Position numbers and translations under genes: made by a program
NCBI RefSeq assembly: GCF_018390535.1
Contig: NZ_JAHBBW010000006.1
Span: 179,856 to 243,855 of the forward strand
Reading direction: 5' to 3'
From: Bacteroides propionicigenes
GTDB lineage: Bacteria; Bacteroidota; Bacteroidia; Bacteroidales; Bacteroidaceae
DNA: 64,000 bases
Notes under the pieces: generated by a model
The model's input: only the letters and a program-made list of their open reading frames with translations
Databases searched by the model: none
What the model was told of the DNA's origin: nothing
Shown here: positions 54,614 to 62,161 of the stretch, piece by piece
How the letters are laid out: every line of letters starts with the position of its first letter
Position numbering within the stretch: the stretch's first letter is position 1

Positions 54614-55054
54614 ATGGCAAAATCCATGACAGTAGGAAAACGTGAAAATGAAAAGAAAAGACTTGCTAAACGGGAAGAGAAACTGAAGAGAAAAGAAGGT
54701 AGAAAGTCTAATAAAGGCAGTTTCGACGATATGATTGCTTATGTGGACGAATATGGAATGATAACCTCGACTCCGCCTGAAGAGAATATCAAGAGGCAAG
54801 AGGTTAAGATAGAGGAGATAATGATTTCTACACCCAAGAAGGAAGATGAAGGGCCGGTGGTTCTGAGAGGGCGGGTTGAGTTCTTCAATGAGTCCAGAGG
54901 CTTCGGTTTTATTAAAGACCTTTCAGGAGTTGAGAAATACTTCTTTCATGTGAACAATGTTGTTACGGAGATTAAAGAAGGTAACATTGTTACATTCGAC
55001 CTTGAGCGCGGAGCAAAAGGAATGAATGCTGTTAATATTTGTTTGGAAAAGTAA
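54614..55054 (+). CDS. Cold-shock-domain protein with basic N-terminal extension
   Basis: A 146-residue protein. The first 40 residues are very rich in Lys/Arg/Glu and probably helical (KRENEKKRLAKREEKLKRKE). A linker follows, and the last 65 residues are a cold-shock domain (GRVEFFNESRGFGFIKDLSG, equivalent to the RNP1 motif, then KYFFHVNNV). The extension is unlike that of standard 70-residue Csp proteins. This group is frequent in Bacteroidota, where it occurs next to DEAD-box helicases. It binds RNA or single-stranded DNA. Confidence 0.88.
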   Translation: MAKSMTVGKRENEKKRLAKREEKLKRKEGRKSNKGSFDDMIAYVDEYGMITSTPPEENIKRQEVKIEEIMISTPKKEDEGPVVLRGRVEFFNESRGFGFIKDLSGVEKYFFHVNNVVTEIKEGNIVTFDLERGAKGMNAVNICLEK

Positions 55055-55063
55055 TTTATCTAA

Positions 55064-55122
55064 GCCCCCCTTCCACCCGCTATCTCGTATAAACAGGAAA
55101 CTTCGGAAGGGTGGAAGGGGGC
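55064..55122 (+). repeat. GC-rich inverted repeat behind the cold-shock gene
   Basis: GCCCCCCTTCCACCC (55064-55078) pairs with GGGTGGAAGGGGGC (55109-55122): 14 pairs and one bulged C, with a 30-nt loop. It stands out in this AT-rich stretch. No T run follows, so it is perhaps an mRNA 3'-stabilising hairpin or part of a compound terminator with the next palindrome. Confidence 0.7.
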
Positions 55123-55152
55123 AGGTGCAAACTGAAATCCAAGAATATTTCC

Positions 55153-55218
55153 TGTTTTGATGTATATCATAATCCGTTTTGATGTACATCAAAACGGATT
55201 ATGATATACATCAAAACA
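55153..55218. repeat. Perfect 66-bp palindrome
   Basis: The sequence from 55153 to 55218 is its own reverse complement without a mismatch or spacer; the centre is GATGTACATC at 55185/55186. It is built from four copies of a TTTTGATGTA/TACATCAAAA block. A T6 run follows at 55221, so the transcript could fold into a very long hairpin terminator. Such palindromes are normally unstable; its exactness suggests recent origin or selection. Confidence 0.9.
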
Positions 55219-55233
55219 AGTTTTTTCCGGCTT

Positions 55234-55277
55234 AAAAACAAAAAAGACCGCCAAGAGTGGAAGCCTCTCAACAGTCT
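55234..55277 (-). terminator. Terminator of the displaced tRNA gene end
   Basis: On the minus strand AGACTGTTGAGAG (55277-55265) pairs with CTCTTGGCGGTCT (55257-55245), including wobble pairs, followed by TTTTTTGTTTTT. It lies directly behind the tRNA 3' half and is its original terminator. Confidence 0.7.
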
Positions 55278-55290
55278 AAATCTTCATTTG

Positions 55291-55332
55291 TAGCGGGACC
55301 CGGGATTGAACCGGGGACCTCATGATTATGAA
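55291..55332 (-). pseudogene. 3' half of a CAU-anticodon tRNA = attachment site of the integrated element
   Basis: Read on the minus strand, the tRNA starts at the anticodon loop (TTCATAA, anticodon CAU, 55332-55326). It continues through the 3' anticodon stem TCATG, the variable loop, a perfect T arm (CCCGG TTCAATC CCGGG) and the 3' acceptor strand TCCCGCT with discriminator A at 55291. The 5' half is absent: the bases before the loop do not pair with the stem, and no AGCGGGA acceptor strand is found. This is the footprint left when an element integrates in a tRNA gene; the intact copy should be at the other end of the element, outside the window. Confidence 0.75.
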
Positions 55333-55507
55333 ACGCCGCTAAAGCATTAACTCCCAGCTTCTTATATCTTCCTCTCGTTGCTTAAATACTTCTTTTACAA
55401 GGGCAAAGATAATATTTCTTTTTCATCCGTAATCATGCCATTTCTTCTATTTTCCGGTGATTTGTGCAATTTTCGTGCAAATGGGGATTTCGGACTGCAA
55501 TTTACAC

Positions 55508-55873
55508 TCAGATTCCCAATACTATATTTGCATCAATATTGAGTTTCCGGCTCATTTCACGAGCTACTTTAAGGGTAGGCTCACAACGTCCCGTAAGATA
55601 GTCACTGACACGTGAGGGGCTTACTCCAAGAAGCTCTGAAAGTTTTATTTGATTCAAGCCCATTTCATACATACGGAGCTTTATCACATCTACCAAAGAC
55701 GGTGATTTTATTGGATAGTGCTCATCTTCATAATCCGCAACAAGTTCAGACAATAAATCCAATTCTATCAGATTCTTGTCATTCAAAGGTGTGTTGTCAT
55801 CAACCAATGGTAGAAGTTCTTCTATCCTCTCCATTGCCGCTTTATAAGCTGTTTCATTCTGAATCTTTGCCAT
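55508..55873 (-). CDS. higA: HigA-like antitoxin (XRE HTH)
   Basis: A 121-residue protein with an N-terminal helical part and a C-terminal XRE helix-turn-helix (LNQIKLSELLGVSPSRVSDYLTG, about residues 77-99). This is the HigA layout in which the HTH lies in the second half. It follows the toxin gene by 4 bp, the reversed toxin-first order that is typical of higBA. It would neutralise HigB and repress the common promoter. ATG 55873 is preferred; the ATG at 55894 would overlap the toxin end. Confidence 0.85.
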   Translation of the reverse strand: MAKIQNETAYKAAMERIEELLPLVDDNTPLNDKNLIELDLLSELVADYEDEHYPIKSPSLVDVIKLRMYEMGLNQIKLSELLGVSPSRVSDYLTGRCEPTLKVAREMSRKLNIDANIVLGI

Positions 55874-55877
55874 ACGT

Positions 55878-56171
55878 CTATATATTTTTTGCATCTATCA
55901 AATCATATTCAGCATGAGTACCGATAAAACGGATTAGTACGGTTTTTATCGTAAACTTGATAACTACGATTAACCGATAATTGTTTCCTCTGATATTGAA
56001 TACATAATGCTGGTTACCCACATTATCCACGCTGTTAAACATCTGCTTCATATCGGCAAAACAAGTCCATTCCGCTTTCTTCACTTTCTGATACCAGTCT
56101 TCAAGTGCAGTTTCCGAATCGGGATGTCCGCTATAATATTCAATAATCTTGCTTCTTGCTATGATTCTCAT
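55878..56171 (-). CDS. higB: HigB-like mRNA interferase toxin
   Basis: A 97-residue RelE-superfamily toxin of the HigB type. Diagnostic are MRIIARSKIIEYYSGHPDSETAL-like start (shown in part: IIARSKIIEYY), LEDWYQKVKKAEW, the NVGNQHYVFNIRGNNYRLIV core and the C-terminal LIRFIGTHAEYDLID, where the final His/Tyr are family active-site residues. It would cut mRNA on ribosomes when free of antitoxin. It lies next to the element boundary, a usual place for a stabilising system. Confidence 0.9.
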   Translation of the reverse strand: MRIIARSKIIEYYSGHPDSETALEDWYQKVKKAEWTCFADMKQMFNSVDNVGNQHYVFNIRGNNYRLIVVIKFTIKTVLIRFIGTHAEYDLIDAKNI

Positions 56172-56188
56172 GCCTTTTGTTGTTTATG

Positions 56189-56219
56189 CAAAAGTAAGCC
56201 TTTTGTTTTGAAATACAAA
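56189..56219 (-). promoter_or_regulatory. higBA promoter
   Basis: On the minus strand TTTG (56219-56216) and TACTTTTG (56196-56189) are 19 bp apart, a full match to the Bacteroides promoter. The higB ATG is 18 bp downstream, so the transcript is almost leaderless. Confidence 0.7.
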
Positions 56220-56404
56220 ATAAAATATTGTTTTTCGGGATTCATTTATTCAATACTACTTTAAAATATTTCCAAAACAGTAATGCAAACGTTGTCTGAA
56301 AAAGCCTGTAAATGCCTTTTGAAAGCCCTGTTTAACTTATAATCCCGTTGTAAAATGGATATATTACTGGTAAACAATTCCGTTTACAAGTAATTTAAAA
56401 ATCC

Positions 56405-57625
56405 ATGATTAAAATCATTAAAAACGGTGTTGTCGTATCTGTTATACTTGACACTCGCACCATTAATAAAGAAGGTACTTATCCGGTAAAAATCAAAGTG
56501 TATTATCAAGGCAAGCCAAAGTATTATTCTGTCGGCCTCTGTCTGACTTCAAAAGAAGAACTTGAAGAAGCGCTTGAAGGTAAATCCAAAGAATGCCGGG
56601 AAATTCAGGAAGAAATTGGAAAAGAACTTAGCCGCATTCTTAAGAATGTAGAATATCTGGCAGAACGTGGAACATTTTCTTTTGACCGTCTTAATACGAG
56701 ACTTGGAAAAAATATCGGTGGAACTATCAATGAAATGCTTGAAGCCAAGATTAAGGAACTGGGTGAAAATAACAAATTCGGCTCCAAAACCTTTTATCAA
56801 AGCACACTCTCGCTGATTAAACGGTATAAAAAGAATGATGTACCAATCCGTGATATTACAGCCGAGTGGTTGCGTGACTTTGAAAAATTCTGTTTGAAAA
56901 CTGTGAATCAAACAACATTAGCTATCAATATGAGAAATATTCGTGCCATTATGAATATTGCCAAGTCTGCCGAGATGATTAGGGAAGCTGATTATCCTTT
57001 CGGAAGAGATAAATATCAAATTAAGGAAGGTTCAGGCAGAAAAAAAGCACTCAACAAAAAACAACTCAAAGCTATCGCCAATTATTCAGACGGTAACGAA
57101 TTTACGGAGTTTTATCGTGACTTGTGGCTATTCATCTATTTCTGTAACGGTATCAATGTTGCCGATTTGATAAACCTTAAATTCTCCGATATTCAAAACG
57201 GGGAAATTTCATTTATCCGTCAAAAAACTAAAGACCGAACTCGTGACTCAAAACGGATTTATGCACCGATAACCCCGGAAATGCAATCCATTATCGATAA
57301 GTGGGGGAACAATCCAAGAAAGAGTACTTATATATTTCCCTTTATGAAAGCCGGCGATGATGCTTGGGAGCATGAGAAGAAAAAGAAAAACCTCACCAAG
57401 CATATAAATGACAGGATGAAAGTTATCGGTGAGAAGTTGAATATAGGCAAGATTACGACATACGTTGCCCGCCACACTTATGCGACCGTATTGCGAAACG
57501 AAGGTGTTCCGGTAGCTATTATATCTCCCATGCTGGGACATACGAGCATAACCACTACCGAGATATATCTTGCTGATTTGGAGTCTGAAAATAGAGCCCG
57601 AAATGCCCATTTATTGAGCTTTTAA
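56405..57625 (+). CDS. Tyrosine recombinase / integrase of the element
   Basis: A 406-residue Bacteroidota-type integrase. The N-terminal arm-binding region (about residues 10-60, ILDTRTINKEGTYPVKIKV) and SAM-like core-binding domain (about 110-205) precede the catalytic domain. The second Arg is in YVARHTYATV, the His in MLGHTSITTTEIY and the nucleophile Tyr in EIYLAD. In the box where the first catalytic Arg normally stands the sequence reads FCNGINVADL, with Asn in the Arg position, comparable to IntDOT of CTnDOT, which also lacks this Arg. It should catalyse integration at the nearby tRNA site. A terminator follows. Confidence 0.92.
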   Translation: MIKIIKNGVVVSVILDTRTINKEGTYPVKIKVYYQGKPKYYSVGLCLTSKEELEEALEGKSKECREIQEEIGKELSRILKNVEYLAERGTFSFDRLNTRLGKNIGGTINEMLEAKIKELGENNKFGSKTFYQSTLSLIKRYKKNDVPIRDITAEWLRDFEKFCLKTVNQTTLAINMRNIRAIMNIAKSAEMIREADYPFGRDKYQIKEGSGRKKALNKKQLKAIANYSDGNEFTEFYRDLWLFIYFCNGINVADLINLKFSDIQNGEISFIRQKTKDRTRDSKRIYAPITPEMQSIIDKWGNNPRKSTYIFPFMKAGDDAWEHEKKKKNLTKHINDRMKVIGEKLNIGKITTYVARHTYATVLRNEGVPVAIISPMLGHTSITTTEIYLADLESENRARNAHLLSF

Positions 57626-57663
57626 TGTCCGTATTTCTCTTAATTGGGGTGAGCTAAGCATAT

Positions 57664-57703
57664 AGCCCGATTCTCTTGTTTAGTGGGGAATCGGGCTTTC
57701 TTT
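57664..57703 (+). terminator. Terminator of the integrase gene
   Basis: AGCCCGATTC (57664-57673) pairs with GAATCGGGCT (57688-57697), a perfect 10-bp stem with a 14-nt loop followed by TTCTTT. Confidence 0.88.
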
Positions 57704-57852
57704 ATGCTAAATTACCGGTGCGAGGGCTTAAATCAGGTTAAGAATATAGTTAAAATTCCTTTTTCTTTTATATTCCGGCAAAAAAGTGGATATATGTATT
57801 AACCGAAAATTCAATGACTCGGAAAATTATTAATGTCAAAATAAATAAAGTT

Positions 57853-58353
57853 ATGACACGTAAGAAAAGAACCAAAGAAGAACAACCTTTGACTACTGAG
57901 GTTGTAGGAGCTAAAAAGAAATCTCCAAAGAAAAAGAAAGCAGTAAAAGAAAAGCCTGTTATTGTTCAAGAACAGGAAGCGAGCGTAAACGAGCCTATTA
58001 CCCAAGAAGAAGCTGTGGAGAATACTCCAGAGAAAAGAGAGTATACCATTGACGAGCTTATCGATATGTTAGGGCCGGATATTGAGTGTGAGGATGAAGC
58101 AGAGGTTGAAGATACTTCTTCATCAGAAAAAGAAGATAACGGGGAAGATATATTTGCCGCTTTGGATGATTGGAACGAAGATGATGATGAAGAGGAAATT
58201 TCAGATGAAATCATTGATATGTTTGATAAAACACTTGAAGAGAAAGGACTCGGTGACGCTTACTTTGAGCGGTTGGAAAGGAATATCAAAGAACATGAGG
58301 AAGCTCAAAAGGAACGCGAACTTTATATTGATGAAGTGCTGAATGAAGAATAA
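57853..58353 (+). CDS. Hypothetical highly charged acidic protein
   Basis: A 166-residue protein with no recognised domain. The first 35 residues are basic (KKSPKKKKAVKEK), the rest strongly acidic with runs of Glu/Asp (DDWNEDDDEEEISDE, about residues 112-126) and a helical C-terminus. Such bipolar, probably disordered proteins often bind nucleic acid or a partner protein, but nothing more can be said. ATG 57853 is preferred over 57814, as it starts the basic segment; both are in frame. It is probably element-specific. Confidence 0.55.
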   Translation: MTRKKRTKEEQPLTTEVVGAKKKSPKKKKAVKEKPVIVQEQEASVNEPITQEEAVENTPEKREYTIDELIDMLGPDIECEDEAEVEDTSSSEKEDNGEDIFAALDDWNEDDDEEEISDEIIDMFDKTLEEKGLGDAYFERLERNIKEHEEAQKERELYIDEVLNEE

Positions 58354-58397
58354 TATCTAATTTTGTAACTTGCAACAGTCTCTTTATGAGATGTTAC

Positions 58398-58428
58398 TTT
58401 GTGATGTGCCTTATTTTATCTAATTTTG
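58398..58428 (+). promoter_or_regulatory. Promoter of the structured leader / lipoprotein gene
   Basis: TTTG (58398-58401) and TAATTTTG (58421-58428) are 19 bp apart. Transcription would start near 58435, giving a leader of about 270 nt before the lipoprotein ATG. A second copy of TATCTAATTTTGTA occurs 63 bp upstream (58354-58367) without a -33 box. Confidence 0.65.
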
Positions 58429-58434
58429 TACCGT

Positions 58435-58705
58435 CATGGCAACGTGACGGACATGTTAGAAATTTAAGGTACACGAAAGTGTTTAACTGATTCTCCGGAA
58501 TAAAGTCTGGTAAACTATAAACGAACGAGGATAAGTTAGCATCTCTCGCGTCATATCCGTATATGGCGTGGGGAGACTGTTGCTTATTTTAGTTCAAGGG
58601 TTTTACCAGAGCCTATTCCGTAAAATAAGTTAGCAGCCCTCACGCTTTCGCATATTATAAACTTCTTCTGTGTGGGCGGGGAGAATGGAATAAATACTGG
58701 TAATA
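58435..58705 (+). promoter_or_regulatory. Long structured 5' leader with competing pairings
   Basis: The leader contains several nested hairpins (CCGTCA/TGACGG; ACAC-GAAA-GTGT; CGTCATAT/ATATGGCG). A 17-nt direct repeat, GGAATAAAnnCTGGTAA, occurs at 58497-58513 and again at 58687-58703, the second copy ending 3 nt before the ATG. A single complementary block (TTTACCAG...TATTCCG, 58602-58620) lies between and can pair with either copy but not both. Pairing with the second copy would hide the translation start. A block ATAAGTTAGCA is also repeated (58531 and 58625). It matches no riboswitch class I can name. Confidence 0.5.
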
Positions 58706-59941
58706 ATGAAGAAATTTCTATTAATGCTTGGTGCAGTAGCTTTATTTACTGCATGTGGTGATGATAGTGGCTCTGGAAGTGGTGCCTCTATCAATTATGA
58801 AGAAGGTTATAAATACCTTACTAATCTGAATGTGAGTGACGCCAAGATGATTTATCAGAAATCATCCGCAACAAGAGCAACAGGGGACGACTCTTATTAC
58901 AAACTTGACTTATCAGGCAATGAGGTAAAGTTGTCAATCAAGGGAGAAGACGGTCAAGACCATAATATTGGTATTCATAAAGTATTGAAATTGAGCGATA
59001 AGGTAGTTCTTATAAACCCTATCGCACAAGACATTATCGATTTGTTCTATAAACCTGGGCCTGATGATATAGGTATAAGTGTACGTTGGGGTAGTACAGA
59101 ATATCTCTCCATTGTTGATGTCCAAACAGAAAAGATATATCGATGGCCTAAGGAAATGGATATATCTTTGTATGAAGACACTGAATTAAAAACTGCATTG
59201 GACAATCAAGGAAACATTTATTTAGCTTGTTCCGGTTCGAATTATCCTGTGTATAACCAAATATATAAATTGAACACTTCTGACTTTACGTTGCAAAATA
59301 TGCTACCGGATAATGTTACATGTAACGGATTTATAGTGACAGATAATGGCTTCATTGTATATTGGACAGGTTTTGAACAGAAACAAAACTGTCGTGTAAA
59401 ATGTCCGGGAGGAAGAATATATCCGATTGCGGATATTTATACCTTTATTTTCAATGGCGATTTGTATTCAATTCGTGATAAAGAGATTATCAAGTATGAG
59501 ACTATCGGTAATAATGAATTAAAAGAAAAAGTAATCTGTACAATACCGAATGATGATACTTATTGGAAATTTATACCAAACTATGTACGCAATACAATGG
59601 TGATAAATGGAAGTTTAGAGTTTGACGGAGAACAATGTGTCGCATTAGAAAAACAAATATCTATTAGTAATTTTGGTACAAGTAAAGCATGGTATTCTTA
59701 CAACAATACAACTTTCTCAAAAATAGCAATGAAAGATTATCAGGAATCACAATTTCAAGTTTCGGAATATGAGATACAGAATCTTTCGGCAAATTCAGAA
59801 AGTCCCAATATCACATTCACAGGTTTCAGGTATTCAGACGGTGCAAATGTTGTGGGTACTATCACAGAATCAGATGAGATTGTAATCGATAATGTTGCAA
59901 ATAATGGGGAGAAGATAATCAATCTTATTTCGTTGAACTGA
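58706..59941 (+). CDS. Lipoprotein of unknown function
   Basis: A 411-residue protein with a typical lipoprotein signal (MKKFLLMLGAVALFTACGDD). The mature part begins with a Gly/Ser-rich linker and has several beta-rich repeats with Trp/Tyr (for example WGSTEYLSIVDVQTEKIYRWP; NQGNIYLACSGSNYPVYNQIYKL), which recall propeller-like folds, but no family was recognised. It is expected on the envelope, possibly at the cell surface. It lies behind an unusually long structured leader and is followed by its own terminator, so it is a single-gene unit. Confidence 0.65.
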   Translation: MKKFLLMLGAVALFTACGDDSGSGSGASINYEEGYKYLTNLNVSDAKMIYQKSSATRATGDDSYYKLDLSGNEVKLSIKGEDGQDHNIGIHKVLKLSDKVVLINPIAQDIIDLFYKPGPDDIGISVRWGSTEYLSIVDVQTEKIYRWPKEMDISLYEDTELKTALDNQGNIYLACSGSNYPVYNQIYKLNTSDFTLQNMLPDNVTCNGFIVTDNGFIVYWTGFEQKQNCRVKCPGGRIYPIADIYTFIFNGDLYSIRDKEIIKYETIGNNELKEKVICTIPNDDTYWKFIPNYVRNTMVINGSLEFDGEQCVALEKQISISNFGTSKAWYSYNNTTFSKIAMKDYQESQFQVSEYEIQNLSANSESPNITFTGFRYSDGANVVGTITESDEIVIDNVANNGEKIINLISLN

Positions 59942-59968
59942 TAATAACCGAGAGTTATACACTTAGAG

Positions 59969-60005
59969 AATCCTCTTATTGCTTGTGCGATGAGGGGATT
60001 TTTTG
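59969..60005 (+). terminator. Terminator of the lipoprotein gene
   Basis: AATCCTCTTAT (59969-59979) pairs with ATGAGGGGATT (59990-60000), with two wobble pairs, and is followed by TTTTG. Confidence 0.7.
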
Positions 60006-60023
60006 TACCCAAAACTTCAAAAT

Positions 60024-60683
60024 ATGAATGAAAGAATTACCCCTCACAACATTACGGAACTGAAAGAGAATGAAATCTTCGTATTCGGTTCAAATTCTTG
60101 TGGTGTGCATAACGGAAACGCCGCATCCACAGCTATGAAATTCGGGGCTATTATAGGACAGGCAGCAGGAGCACAAGGGCAAACCTATGCAATACCTTCC
60201 AAGGATATGGAGAATTTCAAAAAATATGTTGATGATTTTCTGGTATATGCGAAACAACACCCGGAATATACTTTTTTAGTCACAGAGATAGGCTGTGGAA
60301 TATCCGGACATTCACCCTCTGAAATAGCACCGTTGTTTAAAGAAGCGCTCAAAATGGATAATATTCATTTGCCGTTAGTTTTTTGGGATATTCTGAATGG
60401 TGGTATAAAAGGGCGTATCAGACAGATAGCAGAGGTAGAAACTCTGTCCGTTCCAGAATTTTGTGTAAGAATCGGTATTCCTGTTACTGAATTGATGAAT
60501 CTGTTATTTGGGAACGCTGACCCTACAATCTGGACTGTACGAAAGATACTGATTGCTTTTCCATATATCAATGCAAGGTGGTTACTTTTAGGCGAAGGCG
60601 ATATGAAGCCTCAAAAACGCAATAATTTCATCACGAAAATAAGCCGTTTTTTGCAGACTCTTTCCGCTTTCAAACAGGCATGA
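60024..60683 (+). CDS. Macro-like (A1S_2505-type) domain fused to a phage-repressor-like HTH
   Basis: A 219-residue protein. Residues about 1-125 match a small family of phage-associated macro-like proteins: NEIFVFGSNSCGVHNGNAAS, GQTYAIPSKD, FLVTEIGCGISGHSPSEIAPLF. Residues about 140-205 resemble an XRE-type HTH of phage repressors, ending with ARWLLLGEGDM, a common closing motif of CI-like DNA-binding domains. Macro-like folds bind ADP-ribose or related nucleotides, so this may be a nucleotide-sensing regulator; that is an inference. ATG 60024 is chosen over the TTG at 60003. Confidence 0.65.
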   Translation: MNERITPHNITELKENEIFVFGSNSCGVHNGNAASTAMKFGAIIGQAAGAQGQTYAIPSKDMENFKKYVDDFLVYAKQHPEYTFLVTEIGCGISGHSPSEIAPLFKEALKMDNIHLPLVFWDILNGGIKGRIRQIAEVETLSVPEFCVRIGIPVTELMNLLFGNADPTIWTVRKILIAFPYINARWLLLGEGDMKPQKRNNFITKISRFLQTLSAFKQA

Positions 60684-60938
60684 AACGATAATATTCTCCA
60701 TGCCTGAAATGAAGCTGTTTTCGTCTCCCGTATCGAGCTTTTCCCCTCTCCCTAATACTCAATATAAGGAGACGATATTCTATCTCAAATATGGAAGAAT
60801 AAACTTGAAGTAGTAAATTCTTACATAGTGAATAAAATGAATGAAGTGAACTATTTATATATCTAAATATTTAAAGAATAGATATTTGTATGATATATGA
60901 TAATATATAAGAGTATAGAGAAATAGCTTCACTTTATA

Positions 60939-61595
60939 TTATAGAAGAACATCTATACAGCACAAGTCACTATCGAAATTATTAATGAAATACCATAGAG
61001 GGTCATCATCAAAAAGTGGCTCTATTAAAACCTCTGGAAGATTTATTTTGCTCGTAATTGGAGATAATCGAAATCCGTATGTTTCAATTATTCTTCCGGG
61101 TTTACTGTGCATACCATAAGACTCAACAACTTCGAAAGAATATCCTTCTAAAAATTTCAATCTGCAATATTTCTTTGGATACCAACCAACGGTTACTTCA
61201 TCTCCTTCCTTCAAATAACTGAATTGATGAAAGTGTATAGTACTGAATCCTTTGACGACATCATATTTTTGTTCGGCCTTCTCACAAAAATCGTCCCAAC
61301 TCAAATACCCCAATCTTCTGGCATATAAAGAACAACTGGAAATACTCGGATTGCTGTTGCTTGCAATCAGTCCGAAATGTCGCTTTATCGAATCTGAACT
61401 GACCTTATCTTCGCTTTTATATCTTTTTTCCTTATTATAAATCCGTTCTTCTTCTTCATCTATTGTCTCTTGATTGATAAAAAAGCGGAGTTTCTCGAAA
61501 TTCCCAAGTGTTAGTTGGATTTTTAATCGCTCTTTGTATTCTTGTATCAGAATCTCAAACAGCTCTTTATCAAACTTATAACAGTCTTGTTTCAT
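60939..61595 (-). CDS. Hypothetical protein
   Basis: A 218-residue protein without a signal peptide or recognised domain. The N-terminal half is charged and helical (about residues 1-75) and has a YARRLGYLSWDDFCEK segment around residue 90. The C-terminal half looks beta-rich (EGDEVTVGWYPKKYCRLKFL; SYGMHSKPGRI). It is transcribed toward the macro-HTH gene and away from the excisionase-like gene. The overall AT content is high. Real coding is supported by the long open frame in an AT-rich region; function unknown. Confidence 0.5.
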   Translation of the reverse strand: MKQDCYKFDKELFEILIQEYKERLKIQLTLGNFEKLRFFINQETIDEEEERIYNKEKRYKSEDKVSSDSIKRHFGLIASNSNPSISSCSLYARRLGYLSWDDFCEKAEQKYDVVKGFSTIHFHQFSYLKEGDEVTVGWYPKKYCRLKFLEGYSFEVVESYGMHSKPGRIIETYGFRLSPITSKINLPEVLIEPLFDDDPLWYFINNFDSDLCCIDVLL

Positions 61596-61706
61596 TGCTT
61601 TTTATTTTAAATTCGCCATAAAAATACGATAATTTATCATTCGTTCCAATTTGCCACTAACCTGCTTTCTTCTGTTTTCAGACCTTTGCATCAAACTTTA
61701 AAAAGA

Positions 61707-62087
61707 ATGAGTATGAGAACTGATTATAATAACTTACCGGAACAAATAGATTATTTGATTTCGGAAATCAAAGAAGTAAAAGAGATTTTATCTCAAAGAA
61801 TAGGCAAACCGGAGGAAATACCGAAGTTTTTGTCTGTCGAGCAATTGAAGCATTACTTATACCAAAAGGGAGTTCTAATAAGTAAGTCGAAACTATATAA
61901 AATGACTTCAAAAGATGAAATCCCCTGTTATAAGACAGGAAACAGAGTCTATTTCTCTCCTGAGGAAATAGACAACTGGCTATCTGCATATTTAAATCAG
62001 AAAAGTAAAACGAATAGTGACTTTTCGGGTCAAGATACCATTAAAGACATTATGGAGTCAGCTTTATTCAAAAAACAGAAAAAATGA
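61707..62087 (+). CDS. Excisionase-like helix-turn-helix protein
   Basis: A 126-residue protein with a MerR/excisionase-type DNA-binding domain (HTH_17 group). After an N-terminal coiled-coil-like helix (YLISEIKEVKEILSQ), LSVEQLKHYLY and ISKSKLYKMTSKDEIPCYKTGNRVYFSPEEIDNWL are typical for this group. Proteins like this in Bacteroidota elements control excision or gene expression. It starts 74 bp before the next unknown gene, with which it may be co-transcribed. Confidence 0.8.
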   Translation: MSMRTDYNNLPEQIDYLISEIKEVKEILSQRIGKPEEIPKFLSVEQLKHYLYQKGVLISKSKLYKMTSKDEIPCYKTGNRVYFSPEEIDNWLSAYLNQKSKTNSDFSGQDTIKDIMESALFKKQKK

Positions 62088-62161
62088 GAAAGACAATTTC
62101 TTAAGAAAGTTTGCTGGATAAATATGATTTCAAATTCTATAATTTATAAAAAAGAAAAATT

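Noticed and set aside
55291..55340. Complete tRNA-Met gene
   Set aside because: The sequence before the anticodon loop does not pair with the 3' stem, and there is no D arm or 5' acceptor strand. Only the 3' half exists.
60684..60938. Possible small gene between the macro-HTH and the minus-strand hypothetical gene
   Set aside because: The stretch is AT-rich with many stops in all frames and no clear hairpin or promoter. I see nothing supportable in it.
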